Source: Clostridia bacterium (GTDB taxonomy: Bacteria > Bacillota > Clostridia > Christensenellales > Aristaeellaceae). From it: 64,000 nucleotides of DNA. A program made the position numbers and the translations under genes. Position 1 is the first letter of the stretch; the number at the start of each line of letters is the position of its first letter. The notes under the pieces are model-generated. The model ran no database searches. It was not told the DNA's origin and saw only the letters and a program-made list of their open reading frames with translations. Positions 10,012 through 19,537 of the stretch are shown piece by piece. The stretch covers positions 36,260-100,259 of the forward strand of contig JAFXVR010000013.1 in NCBI GenBank assembly GCA_017534885.1, in the 5' to 3' direction.

Positions 10012-12357
10012 ATGAACGAACGGAAGCTCGCGGTGCGGGAGCTGGTGGAATTCAGCCTGCACGGGGAGGACATCACGCCGGGAGGCTCCCTGCGGGAGAT
10101 GCGGGAGGGCAGCCTGGGCCACCGGGCGCGCCAGGCCCTGCTGCCCAAGGGCTGGCAGGCCGAGGTGCCCCTGAGCCTGACCCTGGTCGCCGACGCGGAC
10201 ACCTCGGTGTGCCTTACCGGGCGCATGGACGCGGTCTGCCTGGAGGGGGACTGTCCGGAGATCGAGGAAATCAAGCTGTGGAGCGCGGCGGAACCCCCAT
10301 CGGAGGCCCGGAGCGAGCACCTGGCCCAGGCGCAATGCTATGCGCACATGCTCTGCGTGCGGGACGGACTGGAACGGGTGAGCGTCCGGGTGACCTACGT
10401 GACCATCCGGGGAGAGGTGCGGGCGGCCTTCTGCCAGGAGATGACCGCGGCTGAGGCGGCGGAGGCCTTCCGGGCGCTCTGGGAAAACTGGCTGCAGCGC
10501 TTCCGCCTGCTGAAGGCCCACGCCGCCCGGCGGGACGAATGCCTGCGCGCCCTGGCCTTTCCCTTTGACCGCTTCCGGCCCGGGCAGCGGGAACTGGCCG
10601 CCCAGGTGTACACGGCAATCCGGCGGGGGAAGCGGCTCTTTGCCTCCATGCCCACCGGCACGGGCAAGTCGGCGGCGGTGCTCTTTCCGGCGCTGAAGGC
10701 ACTGGCGGAGGGGCACACGGGGCGCGTCTTCCAGCTGACGGCCCGCACCACCCAGCGGCAGGGCCCTCTGGACGCTCTGGAGCGGATGCGCGCCCGTCAG
10801 CCGCTGGGGCTGTGGACGCTGATCTTGGACGCGAAGGACAAGCAGTGCCCGGCTCGCACCCTCTGCGACCCGGTCTGGTGCGAGCGGGCGAAGGGGCACT
10901 TCCTCCGGGACGGCGAGGCCATCGCGGAGCTGCTGGAGACCGAGATGTGGACGCCGGAGGTGATCCGGGAGGCGGCTGACCGGCATAGCCTCTGCCCCTT
11001 TGAGCTGAGCCTCTCCTTAGCCGAGCTGGCGGATGTGACCATCTGCGACTACAACTATGCCCTGGACCCGGCGGTGCACATCCAGCGCATCTTTGACCGG
11101 GAGAAGAACGTGACCCTGCTCATCGACGAGGCACACCACCTGCCCGAGCGTCTGCGGGATATGCTCTCCGGCGCGGTGGACGGCGGGACGCTCCGGCAGC
11201 TGCGGACGGTCATCGGCAAGACCCTGGGCCGGCGCGGCGCGGCTTACAAGGCGCTGGGGAAGCTGCTTCACGCTTTGCGGGAGCTGCCGGTGGAGGCCGA
11301 GGCGCAGGAGGGTGTGCTGGAAAACCTGCCGGAGGATTTTCCCGGTCTGGTGACGGACGCGCTGGAGGCTCTGCTGGACCTGGGCGCTGAGCGGCAGCGG
11401 CTGGACGCGGGCGAGGCGCTCAGCCAGGCCATCACCGACCTGCTGGGCCTGCAGCGGGCGCTGAAGCAGGACAGGGAGGGCTATGCCTTTCTCTGGGAGG
11501 GCCGGCAGAACCGCCGCCTGACCGCCCTCGCGCTGGATGTGGGCAGCCACTTCGCCGCGGTGACGGAGGCCCTGCGGGGCACGGTCTGCTATTCCGCCAC
11601 CCTTCAGCCCCTCGAGGGCATGCGCCTTCTGCTGGGATCGGGGGAAGAGGACGCCAGCTTTGCCCTGCCCTCACCCTTTCCGCCGGAAAACCTGCTGGTG
11701 GTTCAAATGGACGTGGGCACCCGCTATCATCAGCGGGAGGAGACCGCCGCCCAGGTGGCCGCCGCCATCGAGACCATGTACCGGGCGCGGCCGGGGCGGT
11801 ACATCGCCTTCTTCCCCAGCTTCCGCTACCTGGCGCTGACGGCGGAATTTCTGAAAGCGCCCTGCCGCGTTCAGCGCAGCGGCATGACAGAGGAGGAGCG
11901 CCGGGACTTCCTCGCCCCCTTCCGCCCGGACGGGGAGGACTGCCTGGCCCTGTGCGTGCTGGGCGGGGTCTTCGCTGAGGGCATCGATCTGCCCGGCAGC
12001 GCCCTCCACGGGGTGATGATCGTGGGCATGGGGCTGCCCCAGGTGGGGCTGAGGCAGGAGACCCTGCGGCGCTGGTACCAGCAGGCCTTCGGCGACGGCT
12101 TCCGCTTTGCCTATCAGCTGCCCGGCATGCAGAAGGTGGCCCAGGCCGCCGGTCGCGTGATCCGCTCCGAGACCGACCGCGGTGCCGTCCTGCTCTTAGA
12201 CGACCGCTACAGGCAGAGGGACTGGCTCGCCCTCTGCCCGCCCCACTGGCGCATCCGCCGCGTGCGGGACGAGGGTGAGCTGGCGGGCGAACTGGAACGC
12301 TTCTGGGCTGGAAACGAAAACGAAACCGACACTTCAGACGGGAGGTCATCCGAATGA
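10012..12357 (+). CDS. XPD/DinG-like Fe-S helicase with PD-(D/E)XK-like N-terminus
   Basis: ATP-dependent DNA helicase of superfamily 2, 781 residues. The N-terminal 150 residues look like a RecB/Cas4-type nuclease: D73 in GRMDAV, then E86-I87-K88, then QAQCYAHM. The helicase core has Walker A MPTGTGKS (213), DEAH (372-375) and motif VI QAAGRVIR (711). Four cysteines between Walker A and DEAH (QCPARTLC, VWCERAKG, SLCPFE) fit the [4Fe-4S] cluster of XPD/DinG helicases. The ATG at 10012 is preceded by a G-rich ribosome site. The longer frame begins inside the promoter. The last codons overlap the kinase gene (ATGA). Related proteins act in DNA repair; coupling to sugar genes is probably positional. 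Whether the nuclease-like part is active is not shown. Confidence 0.88.
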   Translation: MNERKLAVRELVEFSLHGEDITPGGSLREMREGSLGHRARQALLPKGWQAEVPLSLTLVADADTSVCLTGRMDAVCLEGDCPEIEEIKLWSAAEPPSEARSEHLAQAQCYAHMLCVRDGLERVSVRVTYVTIRGEVRAAFCQEMTAAEAAEAFRALWENWLQRFRLLKAHAARRDECLRALAFPFDRFRPGQRELAAQVYTAIRRGKRLFASMPTGTGKSAAVLFPALKALAEGHTGRVFQLTARTTQRQGPLDALERMRARQPLGLWTLILDAKDKQCPARTLCDPVWCERAKGHFLRDGEAIAELLETEMWTPEVIREAADRHSLCPFELSLSLAELADVTICDYNYALDPAVHIQRIFDREKNVTLLIDEAHHLPERLRDMLSGAVDGGTLRQLRTVIGKTLGRRGAAYKALGKLLHALRELPVEAEAQEGVLENLPEDFPGLVTDALEALLDLGAERQRLDAGEALSQAITDLLGLQRALKQDREGYAFLWEGRQNRRLTALALDVGSHFAAVTEALRGTVCYSATLQPLEGMRLLLGSGEEDASFALPSPFPPENLLVVQMDVGTRYHQREETAAQVAAAIETMYRARPGRYIAFFPSFRYLALTAEFLKAPCRVQRSGMTEEERRDFLAPFRPDGEDCLALCVLGGVFAEGIDLPGSALHGVMIVGMGLPQVGLRQETLRRWYQQAFGDGFRFAYQLPGMQKVAQAAGRVIRSETDRGAVLLLDDRYRQRDWLALCPPHWRIRRVRDEGELAGELERFWAGNENETDTSDGRSSE

Positions 12358-13283
12358 CAGCAATCGAACGCCTTCAGGCCCCCTGGACCCCGGCCGGCGT
12401 GCCGGAGGACATCCCCCACGGCGACATGCCGGGCGACAGCATCCGCATCGGCGAGGAGCATATCCGCAAGGCCGCCGTTCTCTTTCCGCCGCTGAAGGAC
12501 CTGCTGGCGGCTGCGCTGGCGGAGAACCCCCACCGCCGCGCGGTGGTCAGCGTCTGCGGCGGCAGCGGCGTGGGCAAGAGCGAGATCGCCTCGGTGCTGG
12601 CCTTCCACCTGAACGCCCTGGGCGTGGGCGCTTACATCCTCTCCGGGGACAATTATCCCCGGCGCATTCCCCGGGACAACGACCTCGAGCGGCAGCGGGT
12701 CTACCGCACGGGCGGCCTGCGCGGCCTGCTGGACAGCGGCCTGTACACCGATGAGATGGGCGGGAAGCTCCGGGAGATGTGGGCCGCCGAGACCGACGCC
12801 GATCCTGCGGAAGAACCCTGGCTCAGGGCCTACCAGAAGGCCGGGCGGCTGGCCCTGACCGCCTACCTGGGCACGCCTCTCGAAACGGACTTCGACGAGG
12901 TCAGCGGCATCATCGCGCGCTTCAAGACCGGGGCGCAGACAATTCCCCTCAAGCGCATGGGCCGGGAGACGGACGCTCTCTGGTACGACACGGTGGACTT
13001 CAGCGGCGTGAGCGTGCTGATTATTGAGTGGACCCACGGCAACAGCGACTTCCTGACCGGGGTGGACATCCCCGTGCTGCTGAACTCCACCCCCGCCGAG
13101 ACCCTGGCCCACCGCCGCGCCCGCAGCCGGGACGGCAAGATTGACAGCGCCTTCACCGCCATGGTGCTGGACATCGAGCAGAAGAAGCTGGAGAGCCAGG
13201 CCCACAGGGCGCGGCTCATCATCTCCAAGCAGGGTGAACTGCTGACCTACGCCGAATACCGCCGCCTGATGGCGGAAAACTGA
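12354..13283 (+). CDS. P-loop kinase (adenylylsulfate-kinase/uridine-kinase-like)
   Basis: Predicted small-molecule kinase of 309 residues with a clear P-loop GGSGVGKS at residues 69-76 and a later SGDNYPRR segment resembling the substrate-side region of the uridine kinase/phosphoribulokinase group. The first 60 residues are an extra N-terminal region. It starts 4 bases inside the helicase gene with GGAGG eight bases upstream, and 12 bases separate it from the GH13 enzyme, so translation of all three is linked. The pairing with a sucrose-phosphorylase-family enzyme suggests a sugar or sugar-acid substrate, but this is inference. True adenylylsulfate kinase activity seems unlikely without sulfate-assimilation neighbours. 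Confidence 0.7.
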   Translation: MTAIERLQAPWTPAGVPEDIPHGDMPGDSIRIGEEHIRKAAVLFPPLKDLLAAALAENPHRRAVVSVCGGSGVGKSEIASVLAFHLNALGVGAYILSGDNYPRRIPRDNDLERQRVYRTGGLRGLLDSGLYTDEMGGKLREMWAAETDADPAEEPWLRAYQKAGRLALTAYLGTPLETDFDEVSGIIARFKTGAQTIPLKRMGRETDALWYDTVDFSGVSVLIIEWTHGNSDFLTGVDIPVLLNSTPAETLAHRRARSRDGKIDSAFTAMVLDIEQKKLESQAHRARLIISKQGELLTYAEYRRLMAEN

Positions 13284-13295
13284 GGAGGAACAGCC

Positions 13296-14984
13296 ATGAA
13301 CAGCGGCGCCATGCTCAACGCCTACCCGGACAGCTTAGGCGGCACCCTGTCGGACATCGCCGCCCTGCTGGAGCGCCCCGAGCTGCGGGGAGCCTTCCGC
13401 TCCTTCTACATCCTGCCCAGCGTTTTTGACACCGACCTGGACCGGGGCTTTTCGGTCATCAGCTATGACCTGAACCGGCTGCTGGCCGCCCCCGCCGACC
13501 TGGAGCGGCTGAAGGCGCTGGGTCTCGACCTGAAGCTGGATTTCATCCTCAACCACCTCTCCGTGCTGAGCCCGCAGTTTCAGGACATCCTCGAGAAGGG
13601 CAACGCCTCCCCCTACCGGGATTTCTTCATCGACTGGAACGCCTTCTGGGAGGGCCAGGGCGAGATGACGCCGGAGGGCTGGATTCAGCCGGACGCGGAG
13701 CTGATCCGGGAGATGTTCTTCCGCAAGCCGGGTCTGCCCATCCTGATGGTGCGCCTGCCCGACGGCCGGGAGCTGCCCTACTGGAACACCTTCTACCAGT
13801 CCGTGCGCTACAGCATGCCCGATCCCCAGGATCTGATGAAGGCGCTGGGCCTGCAGTACCTTCAGGCGGAAACCCTCGCCGGGCGCATCAGCGATGCCCT
13901 GAAGGCGGGCGGCAAGCCGGCGGACATCGACTTCACCGGCTTTGAAGGCTGCCGGGAGGCGGCCCTCGGGTGGCTGGAATCCCGCCGCCGCTATCTGGGC
14001 CAGATGGATCTGAACCTGCGCTCGGACAAGGTGTGGGCCTACTACGGGGAGGTGCTGAAGCAGCTGGCCTCCTACGGCGCGTCCATTGTGCGGCTGGACG
14101 CCTTCGGCTACGCGGCCAAGGCCCCCGGGCGGCGCAATTTCATGAACGAGCCCGAGACCTGGGACATCCTCGAGCGCATCCGCCAGATGGCCGCCGCTGA
14201 GGGCCTGACCCTGCTGCCGGAAATTCACGCGGCTTATGCCGACGGGAGCTATGCGCAGGTGGCGGGACGGGGCTTCATCACCTATGACTTCTTCCTGCCC
14301 GGCCTGCTCATCGACGCCATCGAGCACCGGGACGGCTCCGCTTTGCGCGCCTGGGCGGAGGAGCTGAAGCGCAGGGACATCCGCACCGTCAACATGCTGG
14401 GCTGCCACGACGGCATTCCCCTCCTCGACCTGAAGGGGCTGATCCCGGAGGAGCGCATTCAGGGGCTGATTGACCTGATCGTCAGCCGGGGCGGGCTCAT
14501 CAAAAACCTGCACGGCCAGAAGAACGTGTACTATCAGGTGAACGCCACCTATTACAGCGCCTTGGGCGCCGACGACCGCAAAATGCTCCTGGCCCGGGCC
14601 CTGCAGCTCTTCATGCCCGGCAAGCCCCAGGTCTGGTACCTGGATCTCTTCGCGGGCGAAAACGACCTGGAAGCCGTGCGCCGGGGCGGGGACGCGGGGC
14701 ACAAGGAGATCAACCGCACCAACCTGAGCGCGGAGGAGATCGCACGCCGTTTGCCGCTGCCCGTGGTTCAGCGGCAGCTGGAGCTGCTGAGGTTGCGCAA
14801 CGCCGCCCCCGCCCTCGACTTTGACGCGGCCCTGACCCTCACCCAGCCCGCGTCGGATCAGCTGGTCTTCCGCTGGGAGAAGGACGGCTTCACCGCCGAG
14901 CTGAAGGCTGACCTGTCCACCTGCGCCTTCACCGCTGAGGCGGACACGGCGGAGGGGACGCGGCTGCGCTTTGAACAGCCGTAA
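13296..14984 (+). CDS. GH13_18 glycoside phosphorylase (sucrose phosphorylase family)
   Basis: Cytoplasmic retaining phosphorylase of 562 residues. It cleaves an alpha-glucoside with phosphate to give alpha-glucose 1-phosphate. The nucleophile is D268 in VRLDAFGYAAK, the acid/base E309 in LPEIHAAY and the transition-state stabiliser D372 in CHDGIPLLD. YQVNATYYSALG and the DINR-like KEINRTNLS also match the family. It is longer than the roughly 500-residue bifidobacterial sucrose phosphorylase, as are the sucrose-6'-phosphate and glucosylglycerate phosphorylases of the same subfamily, so the acceptor is uncertain. GGAGGA lies before the ATG. It is last in the operon and followed by a 119-bp element. 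Confidence 0.85.
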   Translation: MNSGAMLNAYPDSLGGTLSDIAALLERPELRGAFRSFYILPSVFDTDLDRGFSVISYDLNRLLAAPADLERLKALGLDLKLDFILNHLSVLSPQFQDILEKGNASPYRDFFIDWNAFWEGQGEMTPEGWIQPDAELIREMFFRKPGLPILMVRLPDGRELPYWNTFYQSVRYSMPDPQDLMKALGLQYLQAETLAGRISDALKAGGKPADIDFTGFEGCREAALGWLESRRRYLGQMDLNLRSDKVWAYYGEVLKQLASYGASIVRLDAFGYAAKAPGRRNFMNEPETWDILERIRQMAAAEGLTLLPEIHAAYADGSYAQVAGRGFITYDFFLPGLLIDAIEHRDGSALRAWAEELKRRDIRTVNMLGCHDGIPLLDLKGLIPEERIQGLIDLIVSRGGLIKNLHGQKNVYYQVNATYYSALGADDRKMLLARALQLFMPGKPQVWYLDLFAGENDLEAVRRGGDAGHKEINRTNLSAEEIARRLPLPVVQRQLELLRLRNAAPALDFDAALTLTQPASDQLVFRWEKDGFTAELKADLSTCAFTAEADTAEGTRLRFEQP

Positions 14985-14990
14985 AAGCTG

Positions 14991-15109
14991 GTAAGGGTGA
15001 CAAAAGGGCGCTTTCAACCTTAGAGCCACGACTGGTTGTGGTGATTTCCGCTGTCTTCCACAACCAGTCGTGGCTCAGTTCATGAAAGCGGCCTTTTGAC
15101 ATCCGAATC
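14991..15109 (-). mobile_element. 119-bp hairpin element, copy 2
   Basis: Inverted relative to copies 1, 4, 5 and 6. It reads GTAAGGGTGACAAAAGGGCG on the plus strand and ends CATCCGAATC, with one substitution from the consensus. It is flanked by a perfect 7-bp direct repeat AAAGCTG (14984-14990 and 15110-15116). It lies 6 bases after the GH13 stop and just upstream of a perfect promoter. Confidence 0.92.
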
Positions 15110-15134
15110 AAAGCTGTAAAAGAGCGCATACCAT

Positions 15135-15163
15135 TTGACATTCAGCCTGCCAAACAGTATAAT
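15135..15163 (+). promoter_or_regulatory. Consensus sigma-A promoter of the coiled-coil gene
   Basis: TTGACA (15135-15140), 17-bp spacer, TATAAT (15158-15163): a perfect match to the consensus. The start codon is about 100 bases downstream. Confidence 0.92.
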
Positions 15164-15175
15164 AGCATCAGTCAG

Positions 15176-15215
15176 CCGGCGCGTTTCAGCCTCTATGTCT
15201 CCTTTCACGCGCCGG
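15176..15215 (+). promoter_or_regulatory. Hairpin in the 5' leader of the coiled-coil gene
   Basis: Perfect 9-bp stem CCGGCGCGT with ACGCGCCGG, a 22-base pyrimidine-rich loop and no T-run, so it is not a terminator. It may stabilise or tune the leader of a strongly transcribed mRNA. Confidence 0.45.
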
Positions 15216-15268
15216 AAAGCGTCCGGGCGGCTTGTGCGCCGTCAGCAATATACCGCAGGAGGTTCACC

Positions 15269-16792
15269 ATGAGCGAAAGCATCCGCAAATCCCTGTTTGG
15301 CTACAACCGCCAGTCCGTCGACGACCAGATGAGCGAGCTGCAGCGCCGCCTGGAGCGGCTTCAGGCAGAGCGCGACAGCCTGGAGCAGGAGCGCAACCGC
15401 CTGCAGATCGGCAAGAATGAGGCGGAGAGCCAGGCCCGGCAGACCGAGGAGGACCTGAGCGCCGCGCGAGCCGCCCTGGGTGAGCGCGAGCAGGAGCTGA
15501 CCCGGCTGACCCAGGAGCTGGGCGGGCTGACCGGCGAAAGGGAGAGCCTCATCGCCGCGAAGAGCGCGCTGGAGGAGCAGGTGGCCGCTGCCCGGGGCGA
15601 GACCGCCGCCGTGGACAGCGCCCGCTCGGAGATGGCCGCCGAAAACGAGAAGCTGAAGCGGGAGCTGGACGAGAACAAGGTCTTCCGCGTCCGGCTTCAG
15701 AACGAGCTGGAGACCGCCCGCCGGGAGCGCAGTGAGCTGCAGGGCGAGCGGGACAGCCTCAAAAAGACCGCGGCGGGCCTCAGCGCCGACAAGACCGACC
15801 TTGAAAAAATCCGCGCCGCCCTGTCCGGCGAGGCCGTGGGCCTGAACGCCCGCATGAAGGAGCTGGCGCAGCGCAACCAGTACCTCGCCCAGGAGGAGGA
15901 GAAGCTGACCGGCGACCTGGCCCAGGCAAAGGCGGCCCGCGAGGCGCTGCAGGCGGAGCACGAGACCCTGGTGGCCAGCCACACCGACACGGTGACCGCC
16001 TACCAGATCCTGCAGGCGGATCACGCGGACCTGCTGGAGGCCCAGGAGAAGCTGACCGCTGAGCGCGATGGCCTCAGCGCCGGCCTGAGGGAAAAGACCG
16101 ATTCGCTGGAAGCCCTGACCGCCCGCTGCGAGGCTCAGGAGGCCGCCCTGGAGGAGACCCGCGATGCCCTCGAAGCTGCCCGCGCAGCCCTCGAAGCGAC
16201 GCAGGAGGAGCTGGCCCAGACCCGCGCCGACCTCGAAAGCAAGCTGGCCGACGCCGTGGCCGCCCTGGAGGAAAAGCAGGCCGAGGCCGAGCGCCAGGCC
16301 CAGGAGATCGCCGCGCTGACCGAGGCCCTCGCCCTGAGCCGGGACAACGGCGACGACCTGCGCAGCCAGGTGGCCGCTGTCCGCGCCGAGCTGGACTTCT
16401 CCGAGAAGCGCAACCAGCGCCTGAACGGCCTGAACGATCAGCAGAAGCGCCATCTGGAGGAATACGAAGCCCTGCTGGCCAGCAATCCCGTGGCCGAGGC
16501 CGAGGCGGAAGCCGGTGAGATCCGCCGCAAGGCCCAGGAGGAGAGCGACGCCCTGCTCAGGGAAGCCGGAGAGGCCCGGGACAGCGTCCTTTCCGCCGCC
16601 CGCGCCGCCTACTACAACGCCCTGCAGTTCAAACGCGAGATGGCCGAGCGCTTCACCGCCCTCGAGCGCGAAATGGACGCCTCCATCGGCCTGATCGGCA
16701 ACGTGGAGCTCCCCAAACTACCCAACGCCCACGTCGCCCGCATTGAGAATGCCGCGGCGGTGCAGACGGTGGTGGGGGAGGAGGAGAAGTGA
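15269..16792 (+). CDS. DivIVA-like N-terminus with long coiled coil
   Basis: Cytoplasmic protein of 507 residues, almost wholly charged alpha-helical coiled coil rich in Glu, Ala, Leu, Arg and Gln from residue 20 to 400. The N-terminus SLFGYNRQSVDDQMSEL resembles the membrane-curvature-binding start of DivIVA/GpsB proteins (F.GY....VD). The C-terminal 80 residues (ARAAYYNALQFKREM) form a separate short helical region. DivIVA proteins are usually 150-250 residues, so this is an enlarged version. A perfect promoter and AGGAGG before the ATG suggest high expression, fitting a structural role in division or polarity. The gene stands alone, with a terminator behind it. The DivIVA link rests on about 20 residues. 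Confidence 0.7.
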   Translation: MSESIRKSLFGYNRQSVDDQMSELQRRLERLQAERDSLEQERNRLQIGKNEAESQARQTEEDLSAARAALGEREQELTRLTQELGGLTGERESLIAAKSALEEQVAAARGETAAVDSARSEMAAENEKLKRELDENKVFRVRLQNELETARRERSELQGERDSLKKTAAGLSADKTDLEKIRAALSGEAVGLNARMKELAQRNQYLAQEEEKLTGDLAQAKAAREALQAEHETLVASHTDTVTAYQILQADHADLLEAQEKLTAERDGLSAGLREKTDSLEALTARCEAQEAALEETRDALEAARAALEATQEELAQTRADLESKLADAVAALEEKQAEAERQAQEIAALTEALALSRDNGDDLRSQVAAVRAELDFSEKRNQRLNGLNDQQKRHLEEYEALLASNPVAEAEAEAGEIRRKAQEESDALLREAGEARDSVLSAARAAYYNALQFKREMAERFTALEREMDASIGLIGNVELPKLPNAHVARIENAAAVQTVVGEEEK

Positions 16793-16827
16793 GCTTTTAG
16801 CTTGGCTGCTTGTTGCGGGAAACCTGG

Positions 16828-16859
16828 AGAACCGTCTCTCTGTATGGGGAGACGGTTTT
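16828..16859 (+). terminator. Terminator after the coiled-coil gene
   Basis: Stem AACCGTCTC with GAGACGGTT, loop of about 10 bases, followed by TTTC; 35 bases after the stop. Confidence 0.75.
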
Positions 16860-16938
16860 CTGGTGGGGCGATTCAGGGATTAGCCCAAAATGCCAAAAAT
16901 GTCTGAAGCCTCTGAATGCCTGAATGCTTCTTCCCCCG

Positions 16939-16967
16939 TTGCGCTCCGTCCCCTCTTGTGCTATAAT
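16939..16967 (+). promoter_or_regulatory. Promoter of the GH94 gene
   Basis: TATAAT at 16962-16967 with TTGCGC 17 bp upstream. The start codon is 38 bases downstream. Confidence 0.6.
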
Positions 16968-17005
16968 CGCTTCAGTCACCACATCCGCTTATGGGAGGGA
17001 TTGCC

Positions 17006-19450
17006 ATGCAATACGGACACTTTGACGACAGGGCGCGGGAGTATGTCATCGATACGCCGCGCACGCCCTATCCGTGGATCAACTACCTGGGCAGCGAGCG
17101 CTTCTTCGGCATCATCAGCAACACGGCGGGCGGCTACTGCTTCTACCGCGACGCGCGGCTGAGGCGGGTGACCCGGTACCGCTACAACAACATGCCCGTG
17201 GACAACGGCGGCCGGTACTTCTATGTGAAGGACGGCGACACCGTGTGGAACCCCGGCTGGAAGCCCGTCAAGACCGAGCTGGACAGCTATTCCTGCCGGC
17301 ATGGCATGGGATACACGGTCATCACGGGCGTCAAGAATGGACTGAGGGCCAGCCAGCTCTCCTTTGTGCCCCTGGGTGTGGACGCCGAGGTGCACCAGGT
17401 GACGCTGACCAACGAGAGCGAGGAGCCCAAGGACGTCATCCTGACCAGCTTTGTGGAGTTCTGCCTCTGGAACGCCCAGGACGACATGCTGAACTTCCAG
17501 CGCAACTTCTCCACGGGCGAGGTGGAAATCAAGGGCTCCGTGATTTACCACAAGACGGAGTACCGCGAGCGCCGCAACCATTACAGCTTCTACGCGGTCA
17601 ACCAGCCGGTGGACGGCTTTGACACCGACATGGAGACCTTCCTGGGCCTGTACAACGGCTTTGACGCGCCCCGGGCGGTGATGGAAGGCCGCATGGGCAA
17701 CTCGGTGGCCTCCGGCTGGCAGCCCATGGCCGCGCATCAGCTGAAGGTGGCGCTGCAGCCCGGCGAGAGCAAGAAGTTCAATTTTGTGCTGGGCTATGTG
17801 GAGCTGCCCGAGGCCGAGAAGTGGGAGGCCCCCGGCGTCATCAACAAAAAGCCCGCTGAGGCCCTGCTGGCCCGGCTGAGCACCGATGAGCAGGTGGCCG
17901 CCGCCTTTGACGCGCTGAAGGCCCACTGGGACGCCCTGCTCTCCGCCTATGTGCTGACCACCCCCGATGAGAAGCTGGGCCGCATGGTCAACATCTGGAA
18001 CCCCTACCAGTGCATGGTCACCTTCAACATGAGCCGTTCCACCTCCATGTTTGAGAGCGGCATTGGCCGGGGCATGGGCTTCCGCGACTCCTCCCAGGAC
18101 CTGCTGGGCTTTGTGCACCAGATCCCCGAGCGCGCCCGGGAGCGCATCCTGGACATCGCGGCCACCCAGTTCCGTGACGGCGGCTGCTATCACCAGTATC
18201 AGCCCCTGACCAAGAAGGGCAACAACGACATCGGCGGCGGCTTCAACGACGACCCGCTGTGGCTGATCGCGGGCACGGCGGCTTACATTAAGGAGACCGG
18301 CGACTACGGCATCCTGGATGAGCGCACGCCCTATGACTGCAATCCGGAGGACGCGGGCAGCCTGCTGGAGCACCTGGAGGCCAGCTTCGGCCATGTGGTC
18401 AACAACCTGGGCCCCCACGGCCTGCCGCTGATCGGCCGCGCCGACTGGAACGACTGCCTCAACCTGAACTGCTATTCCGACACGCCGGACGAGAGCTTCC
18501 AGACTTTCTCCAACCCCAACGCGCCCGACGAGCGGGTGGCTGAGTCCGTGCTGATCGCGGGCATGTTCGTGTCCATCGGGCCCGAGCTGGTGGCCATCGA
18601 AAAGCGGCTGGGCCGGGTCGAAAAGGCGGAAGCCTGTCAGAAGGCCATCGACGCCATGACCCAGGCGGTGCTGACAGCCGGCTGGGACGGTGAGTGGTTC
18701 GTGCGCGCCTATGACGCCATGGGTCACAAGGTGGGCAGCCACGAGTGCGAGGACGGCCAGATCTTCATTGAGAGCCAGGGCTACTGCGTGATGGCGGGCA
18801 TCGGCCTGGAGGACGGCAAGGCGGAGAAAGCCCTGCAGAGCGTCCATGAGCGCCTGGAGACCGAGCACGGCACCGTCCTGCTGCAGCCGGCCTACAAGAG
18901 CTATCACCTGGAGCTGGGCGAGGTCAGCAGCTATCCGCCGGGATACAAGGAGAACGCGGGCATCTTCTGCCACAACAATCCCTGGATCATCGCAGCTGAG
19001 ACGGTGGTGGGCCACGGCGACCGCGCCTTCGACCTGTACAGCCGCATCGCCCCGGCCTGGCGCGAGGCCATCTCGGACAAGCACAAGATGGAGCCCTACG
19101 TCTACAGCCAGATGATCGCCGGCAAGGACGCGCCCAACTTCGGCCAGGCCAAGAACTCCTGGCTGACGGGCACCGCCGCCTGGAACTTCTACGTCATCAG
19201 CAACTATATCCTCGGCATCAAGCCCGACTGGGACGGCCTCAAGGTCGATCCCTGCATCCCCCACACCTGGGACGGCTACCAGGTCAGCCGCCGTTTCCGC
19301 GGCGCGACCTACGCCATCGACATCCAGAACCCGGATCACGTCTGCCGCGGCGTCCGGCAGGTGACCGTGGACGGCCAGCCCATTGAAGACAAGGTGCTGC
19401 CGGTCTTCGCCGACGGAAAGACCCACCAGGTCACGGTCATCATGGGATAA
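17006..19450 (+). CDS. GH94 cellobiose phosphorylase
   Basis: Inverting phosphorylase of 814 residues that converts cellobiose and phosphate to alpha-glucose 1-phosphate and glucose in the cytoplasm. The full family layout is present: N-terminal beta-sandwich (YWF-type start [16 protein letters not shown]), then an (alpha/alpha)6 barrel with the general acid Asp in [10 protein letters not shown]. Other conserved stretches are [30 protein letters not shown] and [20 protein letters not shown]. Length and motifs match cellobiose rather than chitobiose or cellodextrin phosphorylases. The ATG at 17006 follows GGGAGGG; the frame from 16991 would start inside that ribosome site. It stands alone between a promoter and a terminator, with no adjacent transporter. 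Confidence 0.93.
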   Translation: MQYGHFDDRAREYVIDTPRTPYPWINYLGSERFFGIISNTAGGYCFYRDARLRRVTRYRYNNMPVDNGGRYFYVKDGDTVWNPGWKPVKTELDSYSCRHGMGYTVITGVKNGLRASQLSFVPLGVDAEVHQVTLTNESEEPKDVILTSFVEFCLWNAQDDMLNFQRNFSTGEVEIKGSVIYHKTEYRERRNHYSFYAVNQPVDGFDTDMETFLGLYNGFDAPRAVMEGRMGNSVASGWQPMAAHQLKVALQPGESKKFNFVLGYVELPEAEKWEAPGVINKKPAEALLARLSTDEQVAAAFDALKAHWDALLSAYVLTTPDEKLGRMVNIWNPYQCMVTFNMSRSTSMFESGIGRGMGFRDSSQDLLGFVHQIPERARERILDIAATQFRDGGCYHQYQPLTKKGNNDIGGGFNDDPLWLIAGTAAYIKETGDYGILDERTPYDCNPEDAGSLLEHLEASFGHVVNNLGPHGLPLIGRADWNDCLNLNCYSDTPDESFQTFSNPNAPDERVAESVLIAGMFVSIGPELVAIEKRLGRVEKAEACQKAIDAMTQAVLTAGWDGEWFVRAYDAMGHKVGSHECEDGQIFIESQGYCVMAGIGLEDGKAEKALQSVHERLETEHGTVLLQPAYKSYHLELGEVSSYPPGYKENAGIFCHNNPWIIAAETVVGHGDRAFDLYSRIAPAWREAISDKHKMEPYVYSQMIAGKDAPNFGQAKNSWLTGTAAWNFYVISNYILGIKPDWDGLKVDPCIPHTWDGYQVSRRFRGATYAIDIQNPDHVCRGVRQVTVDGQPIEDKVLPVFADGKTHQVTVIMG

Positions 19451-19461
19451 AATATGAGGAA

Positions 19462-19517
19462 ATGGAGAACCGGAGCCGGGTCGCACACGCCCAGCTCCGG
19501 TTTTCCATCTCATTTTT
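19462..19517 (+). terminator. Terminator after GH94
   Basis: Stem GGAGAACCGGAGC with GCTCCGGTTTTCC, loop 17 bases, then a T-rich run. It may also act on the convergent gene ending at 19538. Confidence 0.7.
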
Positions 19518-19537
19518 CATTCTTCAGTGTTGATTAT

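Noticed and set aside
12354..13283. Adenylylsulfate kinase (cysC) call
   Set aside because: P-loop is present, but no sulfate-assimilation context and extra N-terminal region; kept as a generic P-loop kinase.
16976..19513. 845-residue antisense frame over the GH94 gene
   Set aside because: Shadow of a real, highly conserved enzyme; His/Val/Gly-rich with no domain.
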